Below the pieces are notes generated by a model, which saw nothing but the letters and a program-made list of their open reading frames with translations, did no database searches and was not told where the DNA came from. A DNA stretch of 64,000 nt from Aeromicrobium choanae (GTDB lineage: Bacteria > Actinomycetota > Actinomycetes > Propionibacteriales > Nocardioidaceae): positions 806,001 through 870,000 of the forward strand of contig NZ_LT796768.1 in assembly GCF_900167475.1 (NCBI RefSeq), read 5' to 3'. Of the stretch, positions 50,944 to 61,016 are shown in pieces (position 1 is the stretch's first letter; the number at the start of each line of letters is the position of its first letter). The position numbers and the translations under genes are program-made.

Positions 50944-50963
50944 ACCCGTAGCCGTTCGGGGCG
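50926..50963. terminator. Bidirectional terminator between cyclo-ligase and ChoD-like genes
   Basis: Arms 50926-50937 (CGCCCCGAACGG) and 50952-50963 (CCGTTCGGGGCG) are perfect 12-bp complements around a 14-nt loop that contains the cyclo-ligase stop codon. The gap to the convergent stop at 50968 is 24 bp. Confidence 0.6.
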
Positions 50964-50967
50964 AGCG

Positions 50968-52665
50968 TCAGGAGACGTGGACGATCGGGAGGCGGTAGGC
51001 GGCCGGCGCCGACTCGGGGACGACGGGGTTCTTCGGCATCACCGGCTCCAGCCGGACGTAGGGCCGGCCCAGCGGGGGGCGCTCGTCGCGCTCGCCGCGG
51101 TTGGGCCACAGCGCCACCGCCCGCTCGGCCTGCGCGGTGATCGTCAGCGAGGGGTTCACGCCCAGGTTCGCGCTGATCGCGGAGCCGTCGATGACGTGGA
51201 GTCCCTCGTGGCCGTAGAGGCGCTGGTACGGGTCGATCACGCCGGTCTCGGGCGAGTCGCCGATCGCGCAGCCGCCCAGGAAGTGCGCCGTCATGGGGAT
51301 GCCGATCGGCTCGGTGACGATGCCGCCGGCCACGCCGTCCATGTAGTCGGCCATCTCCGACACCGCGCGGTGCGCCTCGGGGATGTAGGTGGGGTTCGGC
51401 TCCCCCGACCCCTGCTTCGTGGTCATCTTGCGGCCGCCGAGCAGCCGCCGCTTCGTGTAGGTGGTGATCGAGTTGTCGCGCGCCTGCATCACGAGGGCGA
51501 TCACGGTGCGCTCCGACCAGTGGAACGCGTCGTAGAGCTTGGGCAGCCGCGGCGCGATCTTCACGATGTTCTTGAGCACCGTCAGCACGCTCGGCTTGCC
51601 GTTCCCGCTGCCGTCGGTGGACAGCACCATCTGCACGAACATCATCACGTTCGAGCCCTTGCCGTAGCGGACGGGCTCGATGTGGGTCGTGTCGTTCGGG
51701 TGGATCGAGGACGTGATGGCGACGCCCCGGGTGTAGTCGACGTCGCGGTGCATCGACACCGAACCCATGAGGGCCTCGGAGTTCGTGCGGGTGAGCAGTC
51801 CGAGCCGGTCGGAGACCTTCGGCAGGCTGCCCGAGTCGCGCAGCTGGTGCAGCAGCCGCTGGGTGCCCAGCGAGGCGGCGGCGAAGACGACCTGCTCGGC
51901 GCGGATGACCGGCTGCTTCCCGCGCCACTTCCGGGTGGAGCGCGTGTGCACCTCGTAGCCGCCACCCGCCGGTCGGACGTCGACCACGGTGGTGAGGTCG
52001 CGCACCTCCGCGCCGGCCTGCTCGGCCAGGTAGAGGTAGTTCTTCACGAGCGTGTTCTTCGCGTTGTGGCGGCAGCCCGACATGCACTCGCCGCAGTTGA
52101 TGCAGGTGCGGCGGGCCGGGCCGACGCCACCGAAGTACGGATCGCCCACGTCGCGTCCCTCGTCGTCGCCGAACAGCACGCCGACGGGCGCGAAGTGGAA
52201 GCTGTCGCCGTAGCCGAGGCGCTCGGCGGTGTTCTTCACCACCGTGTCGGCCGGGCTCATCTGCGTGACCGGGTTGACGCCGAGCATGCGCTTGGCCTGG
52301 TCGTAGTAGGGGGCCAGCTCGCTCTTCCAGTCGGTGATGTGGCTCCACGCCGGATCCTCGTAGAACGGGTCGAGCGGCTCGTAGAGGGTGTTGGCGTAGA
52401 CCAGCGACCCGCCGCCGACGCCCGCGCCGGCCAGCACGAGCGAGTTGCGCAGCAGGTTGATCCGCTGGATGCCGTAGCACCCCAGCTTCGGGGCCCACAG
52501 GTACTCGCGCAGGTGCCAGGAGTTCTTCGCGAACTCGTGGTCGGCGAAGCGTCGGCCCGCCTCCACGACCAGGACCTTGTAGCCCTTCTCGGTCAGCCGC
52601 AGCGCCGAGACGCTGCCGCCGAACCCCGATCCCACGATGACGACGTCGTAGTCGAACTCGCTCAT
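50968..52665 (-). CDS. choD: GMC oxidoreductase of the ChoD (cholesterol-oxidase-like) type
   Basis: 565 residues. The N-terminal FAD site is VVIVGSGFGGSVSALRL, followed by VLVVEAGRRFADHEFAKNSW and LAGAGVGGGSLVYANTLY. The C-terminal GMC block has TAHFLGGCAIGDSPETGVIDPYQRLYG and VIDGSAISANLGVNPSLTITA. These match mycobacterial ChoD closely, and the guaB3/guaB neighbours match that locus. CINCGECMSGCRHNAKN (about 186-202) is a CX2CX2CX3C cluster that could hold an Fe-S centre. True activity on sterols is unproven for this group. It follows the aldehyde dehydrogenase by 16 bp. Confidence 0.82.
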   Translation of the reverse strand: MSEFDYDVVIVGSGFGGSVSALRLTEKGYKVLVVEAGRRFADHEFAKNSWHLREYLWAPKLGCYGIQRINLLRNSLVLAGAGVGGGSLVYANTLYEPLDPFYEDPAWSHITDWKSELAPYYDQAKRMLGVNPVTQMSPADTVVKNTAERLGYGDSFHFAPVGVLFGDDEGRDVGDPYFGGVGPARRTCINCGECMSGCRHNAKNTLVKNYLYLAEQAGAEVRDLTTVVDVRPAGGGYEVHTRSTRKWRGKQPVIRAEQVVFAAASLGTQRLLHQLRDSGSLPKVSDRLGLLTRTNSEALMGSVSMHRDVDYTRGVAITSSIHPNDTTHIEPVRYGKGSNVMMFVQMVLSTDGSGNGKPSVLTVLKNIVKIAPRLPKLYDAFHWSERTVIALVMQARDNSITTYTKRRLLGGRKMTTKQGSGEPNPTYIPEAHRAVSEMADYMDGVAGGIVTEPIGIPMTAHFLGGCAIGDSPETGVIDPYQRLYGHEGLHVIDGSAISANLGVNPSLTITAQAERAVALWPNRGERDERPPLGRPYVRLEPVMPKNPVVPESAPAAYRLPIVHVS

Positions 52666-52681
52666 GCTCGTCTTCCTTCTC

Positions 52682-54241
52682 TCAGGCCCGGCGGGTGAAG
52701 CGACGCAGGCCGATGAGGCCGACGGTCAGGAGGGCACCGAAGGTGCGCTTGGACAGGAACGACGGTCCTCCCACGGGGATCACCCGCTGGACGCCGATCG
52801 ACTGGGTCTCGGTGAAGCGCAGCAGTCCCTCGGCGCCCTGGCGGCGGCCGGTGCCCGACTCCTTCATCCCGCCCATCGGCGCACCGATGCTGCCGAACGT
52901 GGCGGCGAAGCCCTCGTTGACGTTGACCGTGCCGGCCTTGATCCGGGTGGCGACCTGGCGCGCCCGGCGCGACGGGCCCCAGACGCTGGCGTTCAGCCCG
53001 TAGGGGGTGTCGTTCGCCGCCTGCACCGCCTCGCCGATGCTGCGGTACCGGTAGAGCGAGACGACCGGGCCGAAGGTCTCCTCGGCGAAGCACAGCGCCG
53101 ACTCGGGCACGTCCTCCAGCACGGTGGGCTCGTGGAACCACGGCGCGATGTCGGGACGCGCGTGGCCACCCGAGACGAGGGTCGCCCCGTGGTCGAGCGC
53201 GTCGGCCACGTGCTTCTGGGTGGTGGCCAGCTGCGACGGCGAGACGAGGGTGCCCATCTCGACCTCCCAGTCGGCGTTCGCCCCGTAGGCCATTTGGGCG
53301 AGGCGCCCGGCCAGGCCGTCGCGGTAGCGGTCGTAGATCGAGTCGTGCACGTAGACGCGCTCGATGGAGACGCACAGCTGGCCCGCCGAGCTGAACGCCG
53401 CCGTCACGGTGCCCTCGACGGCCTTCTCGACGTCGGCGCCCGGCAGGACGATCATCGGGTTCTTGCCGCCCAGCTCGAGCGAGCAGCCGATGAGCCGCTG
53501 CGAGCACTGCGCGGCGATGCGCTTGCCGGTGGCCGTGGAGCCGGTGAAGCAGATGTAGTCGGCGTGGTCGATGATCACAGAGCCGATGACCGAGCCGGCA
53601 CCGCTGACGACCTGCCAGAGGTCCTTCGGGAAGCCGGCGCGGTGCATGAGCTCGATGATCGCCAGCGCCGTGAGGGGCGACTGGCTGTCGGGCTTGTGCA
53701 CCACCGCGTTGCCCGCGGCCACCGCGGCGAGGCCGTCGACGAGCGCCATCGAGAGCGGGTAGTTCCACGGCGTGATCAGGCCGACGACGCCCTTCGGCTG
53801 GTGGTGCTGGCGGACCGACGTGATGACGGGGTACACCCCGCTGCGGCGGTGGGGGCCGAGGATCCGCGAGAGCCTGCGCCCGTAGTAGCGGCCGGTCAGG
53901 GCGGAGTGCAGCACCTCGTCGAAGGCGTGGGAGCGGGCCTTGCCCGACTCCAGCTGGATCAGGTCGAGCAGCTCGGCCTGGTGCTTGAGCACGAGGTCGT
54001 GGAGGCGCAGCAGCGCCTTCTTGCGGCGGCGCACTGGCGTGCGAGCCCAGTCGAGCTGGGCCACGCGAGCCGCGGCGAAGGCGTCGAGGACGTCCTGGTC
54101 GGTGGAGACCGGGACGGTGGCGACGTCGGCGCCGGTCAGCGGCGAGACGGTGGTGCGGGTCTCGGTGCCCGTGGCCCGGATCAGGGCGGTGAGCTCGGCG
54201 GTGCGCGCGGGCGCGACTGTGATCTGGGCGACATCAGGCAT
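52682..54241 (-). CDS. NAD(P)-dependent aldehyde/succinate-semialdehyde dehydrogenase
   Basis: 519 residues from ATG 54241. ALDH motifs: GLITPWNYPLSM (cofactor loop), HKPDSQSPLTAL, FTGSTATGKRIA, LELGGKNPMIVL (general-base Glu), SAGQLCVSIERVYV (catalytic Cys) and CFAEETFGPVVSLYRY. A hydrophobic, basic C-terminal tail (about 495-519) may bind membrane. ATG 54241 lies 7 nt after TATCGT; the longer ATG at 54268 lies inside an upstream palindrome and is unlikely. It probably oxidises an aldehyde in the same pathway as the ChoD-like enzyme encoded just downstream. Confidence 0.88.
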   Translation of the reverse strand: MPDVAQITVAPARTAELTALIRATGTETRTTVSPLTGADVATVPVSTDQDVLDAFAAARVAQLDWARTPVRRRKKALLRLHDLVLKHQAELLDLIQLESGKARSHAFDEVLHSALTGRYYGRRLSRILGPHRRSGVYPVITSVRQHHQPKGVVGLITPWNYPLSMALVDGLAAVAAGNAVVHKPDSQSPLTALAIIELMHRAGFPKDLWQVVSGAGSVIGSVIIDHADYICFTGSTATGKRIAAQCSQRLIGCSLELGGKNPMIVLPGADVEKAVEGTVTAAFSSAGQLCVSIERVYVHDSIYDRYRDGLAGRLAQMAYGANADWEVEMGTLVSPSQLATTQKHVADALDHGATLVSGGHARPDIAPWFHEPTVLEDVPESALCFAEETFGPVVSLYRYRSIGEAVQAANDTPYGLNASVWGPSRRARQVATRIKAGTVNVNEGFAATFGSIGAPMGGMKESGTGRRQGAEGLLRFTETQSIGVQRVIPVGGPSFLSKRTFGALLTVGLIGLRRFTRRA

Positions 54242-54248
54242 GAAGAGG

Positions 54249-54254
54249 ACGATA
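54249..54254 (-). promoter_or_regulatory. -10 for a leaderless aldehyde dehydrogenase start
   Basis: TATCGT ends 7 nt before ATG 54241. The palindrome at 54266-54296 covers the -35 area. Confidence 0.5.
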
Positions 54255-54265
54255 CCCCGGAACGG

Positions 54266-54296
54266 CATGATGTGACACCGCGTCTGTCACATCATG
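54266..54296. promoter_or_regulatory. Operator palindrome of the aldehyde dehydrogenase/choD operon
   Basis: CATGATGTGACA and TGTCACATCATG are perfect 12-bp arms with a 7-bp spacer. It lies just upstream of the -10 TATCGT, so a repressor (TetR-like by site shape) would block transcription. The core ATGTGACA-N7-TGT(C/A)ACAT recurs upstream of the AurF-like gene (60855-60879). No TetR gene is in the window. Confidence 0.6.
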
Positions 54297-54306
54297 TCAA
54301 CGACGG

Positions 54307-54774
54307 TTACACCGAGTCGGTGCCGTCGAGGTGCTTGGCGAAGCAGACCGACTCGGGGACCCGGTCGTACGGCGGGTAGACCTCGATGGGCTCGTAGCCC
54401 GACCGCGCGTAGAGGGCGATCGCCGCGCGCTGCCGCTCCCCCGTGTGCAGCACGACGCGGTCGGTGACCGCGCCCGCGCGTGCCTCGATCTCGGCAAGCA
54501 GGCGCGCCGCCAGTCCCGTGCCGCGCGTGGACGGCATCAGGTACATCCGCTTGATCTCGACGAGGTCGCGCAGCCGGCGCAGGCTCACGGTGCCGACGGG
54601 GTCGTCGCCGTCGAGGACGAGCAGGCAGGCCAGCACCGAGTCGGGGTCGATCCCCTCGGCGCCGGTGCCGTGGCGGGCCTCGCCGTAGAGCTCGGCCATC
54701 TCCTCGGCCATGCGGCTGCGCAGCGCGACGGCCCGCGGGTCGAGGAAGTCGACCTCGACGATCCTCGCGGTCAC
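54307..54774 (-). CDS. GNAT-family acetyltransferase
   Basis: 155 residues. GNAT core: VGTVSLRRLRDLVEIKRMYLMPSTRGTGLAARLLAEIEARA (acetyl-CoA loop RGTGLA), then VVLHTGERQRAAIALYARSGY and CFAKHL at the end. The substrate is unknown. GTG 54774 overlaps the stop of the nitrilase-family gene (GTGA), so it is the last gene of the guaB-guaB3-nitrilase operon. Confidence 0.82.
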   Translation of the reverse strand: MTARIVEVDFLDPRAVALRSRMAEEMAELYGEARHGTGAEGIDPDSVLACLLVLDGDDPVGTVSLRRLRDLVEIKRMYLMPSTRGTGLAARLLAEIEARAGAVTDRVVLHTGERQRAAIALYARSGYEPIEVYPPYDRVPESVCFAKHLDGTDSV

Positions 54775-55541
54775 CGGCGGACCACGGGGCCGGGCTCGCG
54801 CACGTCGGCCAGCATCGTGTGGGTGGCGCGGGTCGCCTTCAGCAGGGGCCGGTCGAGCGTGGCGACGGCGAGCCCCTCGACCTCCCGGACCTCGGCGATG
54901 ACGCGTCCCTCGGGGTCGTACACGGCGCTGCCGCCGTCGAACTGCGCACCGGCCACCGAGCCGCTGAGCCCGCTGACCACCACGAACATCCCGTTCTCGA
55001 CCGCGCGCGCCCGGTAGTAGACCTCGCGACGGTGGGCGCTGCCGGCGAAGTACGCCACCGAGGCCGCGTACACCTCGGCACCCGCAAGCGCCAACGCGCG
55101 GGCGTGCTCGGGGAAGCAGCCGTCGTAGCAGATCGACAGGCCCACGGCCCAGCCCTTCACGTCGATGACGACGCTGTGGGCGCCTGCCACGACGTGGTCG
55201 CCCTCGTCACCGCAGGGGTTCTGCTTGTCGTAGATCCGCCGGCCCGCCGGGTCGTCACCCAGACCGAACGCCAGCGTGGAGATCGTGAAGCCGTCGGGCC
55301 CGTCGAGGCAGGCGCCGACGAGGGCCACCGTGCCGGCCGCCGCGGCGGCATCGGCGATCGGCCGCAGCCGCGGGTCGGTCTCGCCCACCACGATCGGGGG
55401 CATCCGGTAGCCGCCCAGGAAGAGCTCGGGCATCACCAGCAGGTCGGCGCCCGCGGCCTCGATCGCCCGGACCACCGTGGCGATGTCGGCCTCGACGTCG
55501 CCGGCCGAGGCGTACTGGCCGGCTGCGACCCGCAGCGTCAC
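54771..55541 (-). CDS. Carbon-nitrogen hydrolase (nitrilase superfamily)
   Basis: 256 residues. The Glu-Lys-Cys triad is readable: LLVMPELFLGGY (Glu), RRIYDKQNP (Lys) and LSICYDGCFPEHARALA (Cys). It hydrolyses a non-peptide C-N bond (amide or nitrile); the substrate cannot be told. It overlaps guaB3 by 4 bp at its GTG (55538-55541) and the GNAT gene at its end, so it is probably translated with the purine genes. Confidence 0.85.
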   Translation of the reverse strand: MTLRVAAGQYASAGDVEADIATVVRAIEAAGADLLVMPELFLGGYRMPPIVVGETDPRLRPIADAAAAAGTVALVGACLDGPDGFTISTLAFGLGDDPAGRRIYDKQNPCGDEGDHVVAGAHSVVIDVKGWAVGLSICYDGCFPEHARALALAGAEVYAASVAYFAGSAHRREVYYRARAVENGMFVVVSGLSGSVAGAQFDGGSAVYDPEGRVIAEVREVEGLAVATLDRPLLKATRATHTMLADVREPGPVVRR

Positions 55542-56641
55542 CCGAGGACGACCTCGATGCGCTGGAACTCCTTGAGGTCCGTGTAGCCGGTGGTGGCCAT
55601 CGCGCGGCGCAGCGCCCCGACGAGGTTCATCGTGCCGTCGGGCACGTGCGACGGGCCGAACAGGACCTGCTCGAGCGAGCCGACCGTGCCGATCTCGACG
55701 CGCTCGCCGCGCGGCAGGTCGTCGTGCCAGGCCTCGGCGCCCCAGTGGAAGCCCTGGCCGGGCGCGTCGGTGGCGCGCGCGAACGGCGAGCCGATCATGA
55801 CGGCGTCGGCACCGCAGGCGAACGCCTTGGCGAGGTCGCCGCTGCGGCCGATGGACCCGTCGGCGATGACGTGCACGTAGCGGCCGCCGGACTCGTCGAG
55901 GTAGTCGCGGCGCGCCGCGGCCACGTCGGAGACCGCGGAGGCCATCGGCACCGCGACGCCCAGCACGCTGCGCGTGGTGTGGGTGGCGCCGCCGCCGAAG
56001 CCCACCAGCACGCCCGCGGCGCCCGTGCGCATCAGGTGCAGCGCGGCCTGGTGCGTGGCGCAGCCGCCCACGATCACCGGCACGTCGAGCTCGTAGATGA
56101 ACTCCTTGAGGTTCAGCGGCTCGGCGTTGCCCGAGACGTGCTCGGCCGAGACGGTGGTGCCGCGGATGACGAAGAGATCGACGCCGGCCTTGACGACCGC
56201 GTCGGCGAACTGCTTGGTGTGGCCCGGCGAGAGGGAGCCGGCGACGGTGACGCCGGCGTCACGGATCTCCTGCAGGCGGGCGGTGATCAGCTCGGCCTTG
56301 ATCGGCTCGGCGTAGATCTGCTGCAGCCGCGGGGTGACCTGGGCGGGCTCGATCCGGGCGATCTCCTCCAGCAGCGGGCGCGGGTCCTCGTACCGGGTCC
56401 ACAGGCCCTCGAGGTTGAGCACGCCGAGGCCGCCGAACTTGCCGAGAGCGATCGCGGTCTCGGGGCTCATCACCGAGTCCATCGGCGCGGCGACGATCGG
56501 CAGGTCGAAGCGGTAGGCGTCGATCTGCCAGTGCGTCGACACCTCCTGCGGGTCGCGCGTGCGGCGACTCGGCACGATGGCGATGTCGTCGAAGTGGTAC
56601 CCCTGCCGGCCGCGCTTGGCCAGTCCGATGTCGATGCTCAC
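55538..56641 (-). CDS. guaB3: GuaB3, IMP-dehydrogenase/GMP-reductase-like enzyme
   Basis: 367 residues, no CBS domains. GuaB3 blocks: DDIAIVPSRRTRDPQEVSTHWQIDAYRFDLPIVAAPMDSV, NAEPLNLKEFIYELDVPVIVGGCATH, MRTGAAGVLVGFGGGATHTTRSVLG and RRDYLDESGGRYVHVIADGSIGRSGDLAKAFACGADAVMIG. The loop that holds the catalytic Cys in IMPDH (GSICTTR) reads GATHTTR here, a known feature of actinobacterial GuaB3. The enzyme may therefore act as a GMP reductase or have another role. It follows guaB by 28 bp, the usual order. Confidence 0.9.
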   Translation of the reverse strand: MSIDIGLAKRGRQGYHFDDIAIVPSRRTRDPQEVSTHWQIDAYRFDLPIVAAPMDSVMSPETAIALGKFGGLGVLNLEGLWTRYEDPRPLLEEIARIEPAQVTPRLQQIYAEPIKAELITARLQEIRDAGVTVAGSLSPGHTKQFADAVVKAGVDLFVIRGTTVSAEHVSGNAEPLNLKEFIYELDVPVIVGGCATHQAALHLMRTGAAGVLVGFGGGATHTTRSVLGVAVPMASAVSDVAAARRDYLDESGGRYVHVIADGSIGRSGDLAKAFACGADAVMIGSPFARATDAPGQGFHWGAEAWHDDLPRGERVEIGTVGSLEQVLFGPSHVPDGTMNLVGALRRAMATTGYTDLKEFQRIEVVLG

Positions 56642-56669
56642 GGGCCCAGCCTATCGGGCGCCGATCGCG

Positions 56670-58187
<1,518 letters not shown>

Positions 58188-58234
58188 CCCGCGCCCGACC
58201 CCGCTCCCGAACGCGCGGGATGTGATCTGAGCCG

Positions 58235-59875
58235 TCAGTGCAGGCTCGTGGCGGGACTGACCCGGAGCATCTCGTCGACCGACTCGAACTTCACGCGCGG
58301 GCGCCCCTCGCGGTGGCCTCGCGTCTCCTCGGCCTTCTCGATCGCGAGCATCCGCCGGCGGCCGACGACGCGGTCGACCCGGGTGCGCACGAACGGCCCG
58401 AAGGTGAGCCGTCGCTTCGGCGCCGGCGGGATCAGCCCGGCGTTCGCGTCGGCGACGATCGTGGCGATCGTCTCGTGGGCGCACGTGCGGTTCGTGCCGA
58501 TGCCACCCGTGGCACCGCGCTTGATCCAGCCGACGACGTAGGTGCCCGGGACGGCCTCGCCCGTGGCCGGGTCGACCACGCGCCCGTGCTCGTTCGGCAC
58601 GGTGGCGGTGGCCTCGTCGAACGGCAGCCCGGCGACCGGGGTGCCACGGTGACCCGTGGCGCGGATGAGGGTGCCGCACGGGACCTTCTCGGCCTGCTCG
58701 GGCACTCCGGACGGAGCCACCTGCACGGCCTCGACGCGCTCGTCGCCCTCGACCGAGACGACCTGGCGGCCGAACGAGAACACCAGCCGGCGACGGTCGC
58801 CGGGCGGTGCGGTGAGGTCGACGTCGACCAGGGGCAGGGCCGCGAGCACCGCAGCGTTCGACTCGGGCTCGGCCTCGGCCTCGGCCAGCTCGCCCTCGGT
58901 GAACTCGTCGCGCGCCACGACCACGTCGATGCCCGGAGGCATCATCAGCAGCTCGGGCCGGGTGAACGCCGCGGCCGAGGGACCCCGCCGACCGAGCAGG
59001 ACGACCTCGCGCACGTCGAGGCCCCGGAAGGCGGCGACGGCGTGGTCGGGCATGTCGGTGCGGGCCAGCACCTCGGGGTCGTGCAGCAGCAGGCGGGCGA
59101 GGTCGAGGGCCACGTTGCCGTTGCCCACCACCACCACGCGGTCGCCGGACAGCACGACCCCGTCGGGTGCCACGTCGAGCGCGCCGTTGTACCAGCCGAC
59201 CACCTCGGGCGCCGGGTACACGCCGGGCAGGTCCTCCCCCGGCACGCCGAGCTCGCGGTCGCGACGGGCGCCGACGCCGTAGATCACGACGTCGTGGTGC
59301 TGCAGCACGTCCGCGTGGGAGATGTCCCGGCCGACCTCGACGTTCATCACCATCTTCGTGCGGGGATGGCGGTAGGCCCAGTGGAAGAGGTCGGCGAACT
59401 TCTTGGTGTCGGTGTGGTCGGGCGCCACCCCGCCGCGCACCAGGCCGCCCGGCACGGGCAGCTTGTCGATCATCGTGATCTTCGCGTCGGTGGACAGCAG
59501 CAGCTGGCGCGCCGTGTAGGCGGCCGCCGGGCCGGTGCCCACGATCGCGATCGACAGCGAGCGCTCGAGGTCGCCGCCCATCTCGTCCCACGTGTGGGTC
59601 TTGGGCTTCTCGCGAGGCGGACGTCGCTCGAAGAACTCGGCGTTCAGGTCGGCGAAGACCGCCTCGGCACCGCGCAGCAGGTCGATCGCCTTCGGCGCGG
59701 CCACGGGGCACGCGTCGGCGCACGCGCCGCAGTCGATGCACGCCTTCGGATCGACGTAGAGGATGTCGGTCGTGCCGAAGTCGGGCTCGTCGGGAGTGGG
59801 ATGGATGCAGTCCACGGGGCAGACCGAGACGCACGAGGCGTCCTTGCAGCAGGACTGGGTGATCGCGTAGGCCAC
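58235..59875 (-). CDS. fprB: Ferredoxin-fused ferredoxin-NADP+ reductase (FprB type)
   Basis: 546 residues. The N-terminal 7Fe-type ferredoxin (about 1-80) has CCKDASCVSVCPVDCIHP and CIDCGACADACPVAAP. An adrenodoxin-reductase-like flavoprotein follows: IAIVGTGPAAAYTARQLLL (FAD site, about 112), VPGGLVRGGVAPDH, VVVVGNGNVALDLARLLL (NADPH site) and GWIKRGATGGIGTNR. It passes electrons between NADPH and Fe-S partners. It lies 38 bp downstream of the AurF-like diiron oxygenase, a likely electron acceptor. GTG 59875 is where ferredoxin homology begins. Confidence 0.92.
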   Translation of the reverse strand: MAYAITQSCCKDASCVSVCPVDCIHPTPDEPDFGTTDILYVDPKACIDCGACADACPVAAPKAIDLLRGAEAVFADLNAEFFERRPPREKPKTHTWDEMGGDLERSLSIAIVGTGPAAAYTARQLLLSTDAKITMIDKLPVPGGLVRGGVAPDHTDTKKFADLFHWAYRHPRTKMVMNVEVGRDISHADVLQHHDVVIYGVGARRDRELGVPGEDLPGVYPAPEVVGWYNGALDVAPDGVVLSGDRVVVVGNGNVALDLARLLLHDPEVLARTDMPDHAVAAFRGLDVREVVLLGRRGPSAAAFTRPELLMMPPGIDVVVARDEFTEGELAEAEAEPESNAAVLAALPLVDVDLTAPPGDRRRLVFSFGRQVVSVEGDERVEAVQVAPSGVPEQAEKVPCGTLIRATGHRGTPVAGLPFDEATATVPNEHGRVVDPATGEAVPGTYVVGWIKRGATGGIGTNRTCAHETIATIVADANAGLIPPAPKRRLTFGPFVRTRVDRVVGRRRMLAIEKAEETRGHREGRPRVKFESVDEMLRVSPATSLH

Positions 59876-59913
59876 GGCGGGTGCTTTCGGGTTCGAGGGT
59901 CGGCCGGGCCGGG

Positions 59914-60834
59914 TCAGAGCATGTGGACGGTGCGGTACATCCGCATCGCGGCCGGGGTGAGCAGGCCGACCTCGGACAGGAAGTCCATGAGGTGGACGCA
60001 GCTCATCCGCATGAGGTTCTGGTGGTGCGTGTTGGCCTTCACGGCCGCCTTGGCCTGTTCGGGGTCCAGGCCCACGTTGGCGTAGACATCGTCGTTGACC
60101 AGCGAGTCCACGATGATCGCCGCGACGACCGAGATGACGAAGGCCGCGAGGTGACGCCGCGGCTTGGAAATCCCCTCGAGGTACTCCTTGATCTCCATGC
60201 GCGCGAACTTCATGTGGCGCGCCTCCTCCACCACGTGGATCTTGCTCGAGGTGCGCACCTCCTCGAGCACGTTCTCCCCGCGCATCCAGTCGCGCTGCAT
60301 GACGTCGAGGACCTCCTCGGCGACCAGGATGGACGCGTAGGACATCTCGCCGTTGGCGGTGGTGCGGAACACGCGGGCGAGCTCGTGGAAGAGCCGGCGC
60401 GGGCGGTAGTGCGGGACGCCCATCTTGCTGCAGGTCTTGCTGAACATGAGCGAGTGCCGGCACTCGTCGGCGATCTCGGTGAGGGCGAAGCGGAACTCCG
60501 GGTCGCCGTAGTCGGCGGAGTACTGCGAGCGCAGCACCATCGACTGCAGCATCGTCTCGAACCAGATGCCGGTGCTCATGATGGAGCCGACCTCGTGGCG
60601 CGTGAGGTCGATGCGCTGCTGCTCGGTCATGGAGTCCCACAGCGGCGTGCCGTAGAGGGTGGACCACTCCGGGTTCAGGCCGTACTTGGTCGGGTCGAGG
60701 GGCTTGGCCCAGTCGATCTCCTGGTCGGGGTCGTACGACAGGACGGCGGCGGACTCCAGCAGTCGCTCCAGCTCGGTGTCCATGTCGATGGACTGGCGGA
60801 ACTCGACAGCGGCGCGATCGTCGGTGACGGTCAT
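59914..60834 (-). CDS. AurF-like diiron oxygenase
   Basis: 306 residues from ATG 60834, with GAGGAG 5 nt upstream. The ferritin-like helical bundle carries diiron ligands in IDLTRHEVGSIMSTGIWFE, ADECRHSLMF (ExxH), ILVAEEVLDVM and VVEEARHMKFARME (ExxH). This is the AurF/para-aminobenzoate N-oxygenase superfamily; members here may instead hydroxylate or desaturate lipids. The hydrophobic HLAAFVISVVAAIIVD stretch is notable. It needs a reductase, and fprB follows. A palindrome at 60855-60879 is the probable operator. Confidence 0.82.
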   Translation of the reverse strand: MTVTDDRAAVEFRQSIDMDTELERLLESAAVLSYDPDQEIDWAKPLDPTKYGLNPEWSTLYGTPLWDSMTEQQRIDLTRHEVGSIMSTGIWFETMLQSMVLRSQYSADYGDPEFRFALTEIADECRHSLMFSKTCSKMGVPHYRPRRLFHELARVFRTTANGEMSYASILVAEEVLDVMQRDWMRGENVLEEVRTSSKIHVVEEARHMKFARMEIKEYLEGISKPRRHLAAFVISVVAAIIVDSLVNDDVYANVGLDPEQAKAAVKANTHHQNLMRMSCVHLMDFLSEVGLLTPAAMRMYRTVHML

Positions 60835-60854
60835 GCGATCTCCTCGGTCAGCGG

Positions 60855-60879
60855 TATGTGACATTGTGAATGTAACATA
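60855..60879. promoter_or_regulatory. Operator palindrome upstream of the AurF-like gene
   Basis: The 25-bp dyad has half-sites TATGTGACATT and AATGTAACATA around a 3-bp centre (two mismatched pairs). Its core fits ATGTGACA-N7-TGTAACAT, the same spacing as the site at 54266-54296. It lies 21 bp upstream of ATG 60834. Confidence 0.55.
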
Positions 60880-60973
60880 GGTTGTGAGTCACGTCACGAG
60901 GTTTCTCGCTCGCTGTCCGCCAGCCCGCGGGAACCGCGCACGGGCACTGCCGGCCCACCCAGGGGCACCATCG

Positions 60974-61006
60974 TATTGGGCTGCACCGACTGCCCATTGG
61001 GCCCAT
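60974..61006. promoter_or_regulatory. ATTGGGC operator sites at the XRE promoter
   Basis: ATTGGGC at 60975-60981 and again at 60996-61002, the latter within GCCCATTGGGCCCAT. They overlap the promoter of the XRE gene (-10 CATGCT, 61004-61009). A third TATTGGGCCC lies at 61655-61664 upstream of the neighbouring minus gene. Confidence 0.45.
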
Positions 61007-61016
61007 GCTGTTGTGC

